This document shows positions 32,912-33,544 of a DNA stretch of 33,544 bases, in pieces. The stretch comes from Bacteroidota bacterium (lineage in GTDB: Bacteria > Bacteroidota > Bacteroidia > UBA4408). A program made the translations under genes and the position numbers. The stretch lies in the NCBI GenBank assembly GCA_016718805.1, contig JADKCP010000010.1, positions 1 to 33,544 on the forward strand, in the 5' to 3' direction. How positions within the stretch are numbered: position 1 is the first letter of the stretch; each line of letters opens with the position of its first letter. The notes under the pieces are model-generated. The model was not told the origin of the DNA. It searched no databases and saw nothing but the letters and a program-made list of their open reading frames with translations.

Positions 32912-33544
32912 ATGCAATACATCAACCAAAGTACTCAAATATCCAACAACAAACATATAGTCCTAAAATAGGGCATATAACTGTATAAAAGGATTCACCC
33001 CTACAGGAAACCCCTCCCATCTCCAAACCCGAAACGAAATCCCCAAACCCCCTCCCCTTACGAATCAAAGTTTTCATCAAAACCAAGCGATTTAACACCA
33101 CTAATTTCATTTAGTGAATCAACTTACTAACTAACTGTTTTGGATGTGTTAAATCCAATGTATGAAACTCGGCTAAATTTCTTATTTAGAATATGTATAA
33201 ATAGCGGAAATAGCTGTAAATCAACGAGTTGAAAATAAAAAGATAATAATAAATAATATGTTAAACTGAATTTGAGTTAACTCGCTGGTAATCAGTAAAC
33301 TTTATCGCTTGGCAAAGTTTTCTAATGTTAAGGACTATTTGTCATACAGCTACCTAAACAATTACTTTAACTAAAAACACACCTCGACTCTAATTCGACT
33401 CGAATAAAATCAGCACAAAATACACCCAAAAATCCAAATTTCGACAAACACCACAAAAACGCACACCAATTTTGTACAACCCCGATATTTTAAACACTTT
33501 TATCTAAATTTCATCGACGAACATTTTCTAAAATAGCCCTTTTT
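32912..33544. other. Gene-free right end
   Basis: About 630 bases carry no reading frame I trust; the longest frame runs through the G-rich complement of a C-rich tract. Visible structure includes two short stem-loops (CACTAA/TTAGTG at 33099-33116 and TTGGAT/ATCCAA at 33140-33158), the palindrome GAGTTAACTC, and ATTCGACTCGAAT. I found no tRNA and no direct repeat to the left end. It could be an origin, a packaging region, or sequence beyond the phage, but nothing decides this. Confidence 0.5.
32998..33057 (-). repeat. G-rich tract on the minus strand, possible quadruplex
   Basis: The plus strand carries clustered C runs (CCCC, CCCC, CCC, CCC, CCCC, CCCCC, CCCC) within 60 bases. On the minus strand three of the G runs are separated by short A or TTT spacers, as in GGGGAGGGGGTTTGGGG. 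It stands out strongly in an otherwise AT-rich sequence. Confidence 0.6.

Noticed and set aside
32922..33110. A 62-residue frame on the minus strand of the right end
   Set aside because: It runs through the C-rich tract, its composition is driven by G runs, it has no start context, and it resembles no protein. I treat it as chance.

Overview
This AT-rich window reads as part, or nearly all, of a tailed phage genome infecting a member of the Bacteroidota. Three things point to the host. Several plus-strand genes have the Bacteroidota promoter form TTTG-N(18-21)-TAnnTTTG. Clear Shine-Dalgarno sites are mostly absent. The fibre-like gene carries Bacteroidota-type Ig/FN3-like repeats (GGNVT..., RGVCYST..., YYRAYA...GTSYG). 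The large portal, the very large nozzle-like tail protein and a run of cargo-like proteins resemble crAss-like, short-tailed phages, but that placement is inference from sequence style. No integrase, DNA polymerase or lysin is visible.

Layout. From 17818 down to the left edge (minus strand) runs a tight virion operon: scaffold-like protein, major capsid protein (followed by a strong terminator), two unknown structural proteins, three connector-like proteins, portal, a 1261-residue nozzle-like protein, then four or more proteins that look ejected or internal. The last genes share a repeated linker module and meet at suspicious frame junctions. Divergent from it (17932-22863, plus strand) are an XRE-type regulator, an HNH endonuclease flanked by two related bulged hairpins, a tandem GroES-like protein, two small proteins (one a possible small terminase) and the large terminase.

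From 27410 down to 22846 (minus strand) lies an accessory operon: a DUF1508/YegP-like protein, three GT2-type glycosyltransferases, one further GT-A-like protein, a TylF-type methyltransferase, an FkbM-type methyltransferase and a GT25-like protein. It probably modifies host surface glycans or virion glycans, and it ends by overlapping the 3' end of the terminase gene.

From 27510 to 32859 (plus strand) are a small two-frame gene that looks like a -1 ribosomal frameshift fusion to a zinc ribbon, a ribbon-helix-helix-like protein, a fibre-like protein, a NUMOD4-HNH endonuclease, an AntA/AntB-type antirepressor behind a promoter and terminator-bearing leader, and a train of small unknown genes ending in an intrinsic terminator. 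The last 630 bases have no supported gene but hold an unusual C-rich tract.

The XRE regulator and antirepressor could form a genetic switch. The GroES-like protein may assist host chaperonin folding of the capsid. The most unusual signals are the paired hairpins around the HNH gene, the antirepressor leader RNA, and the slippery-sequence frame junctions.
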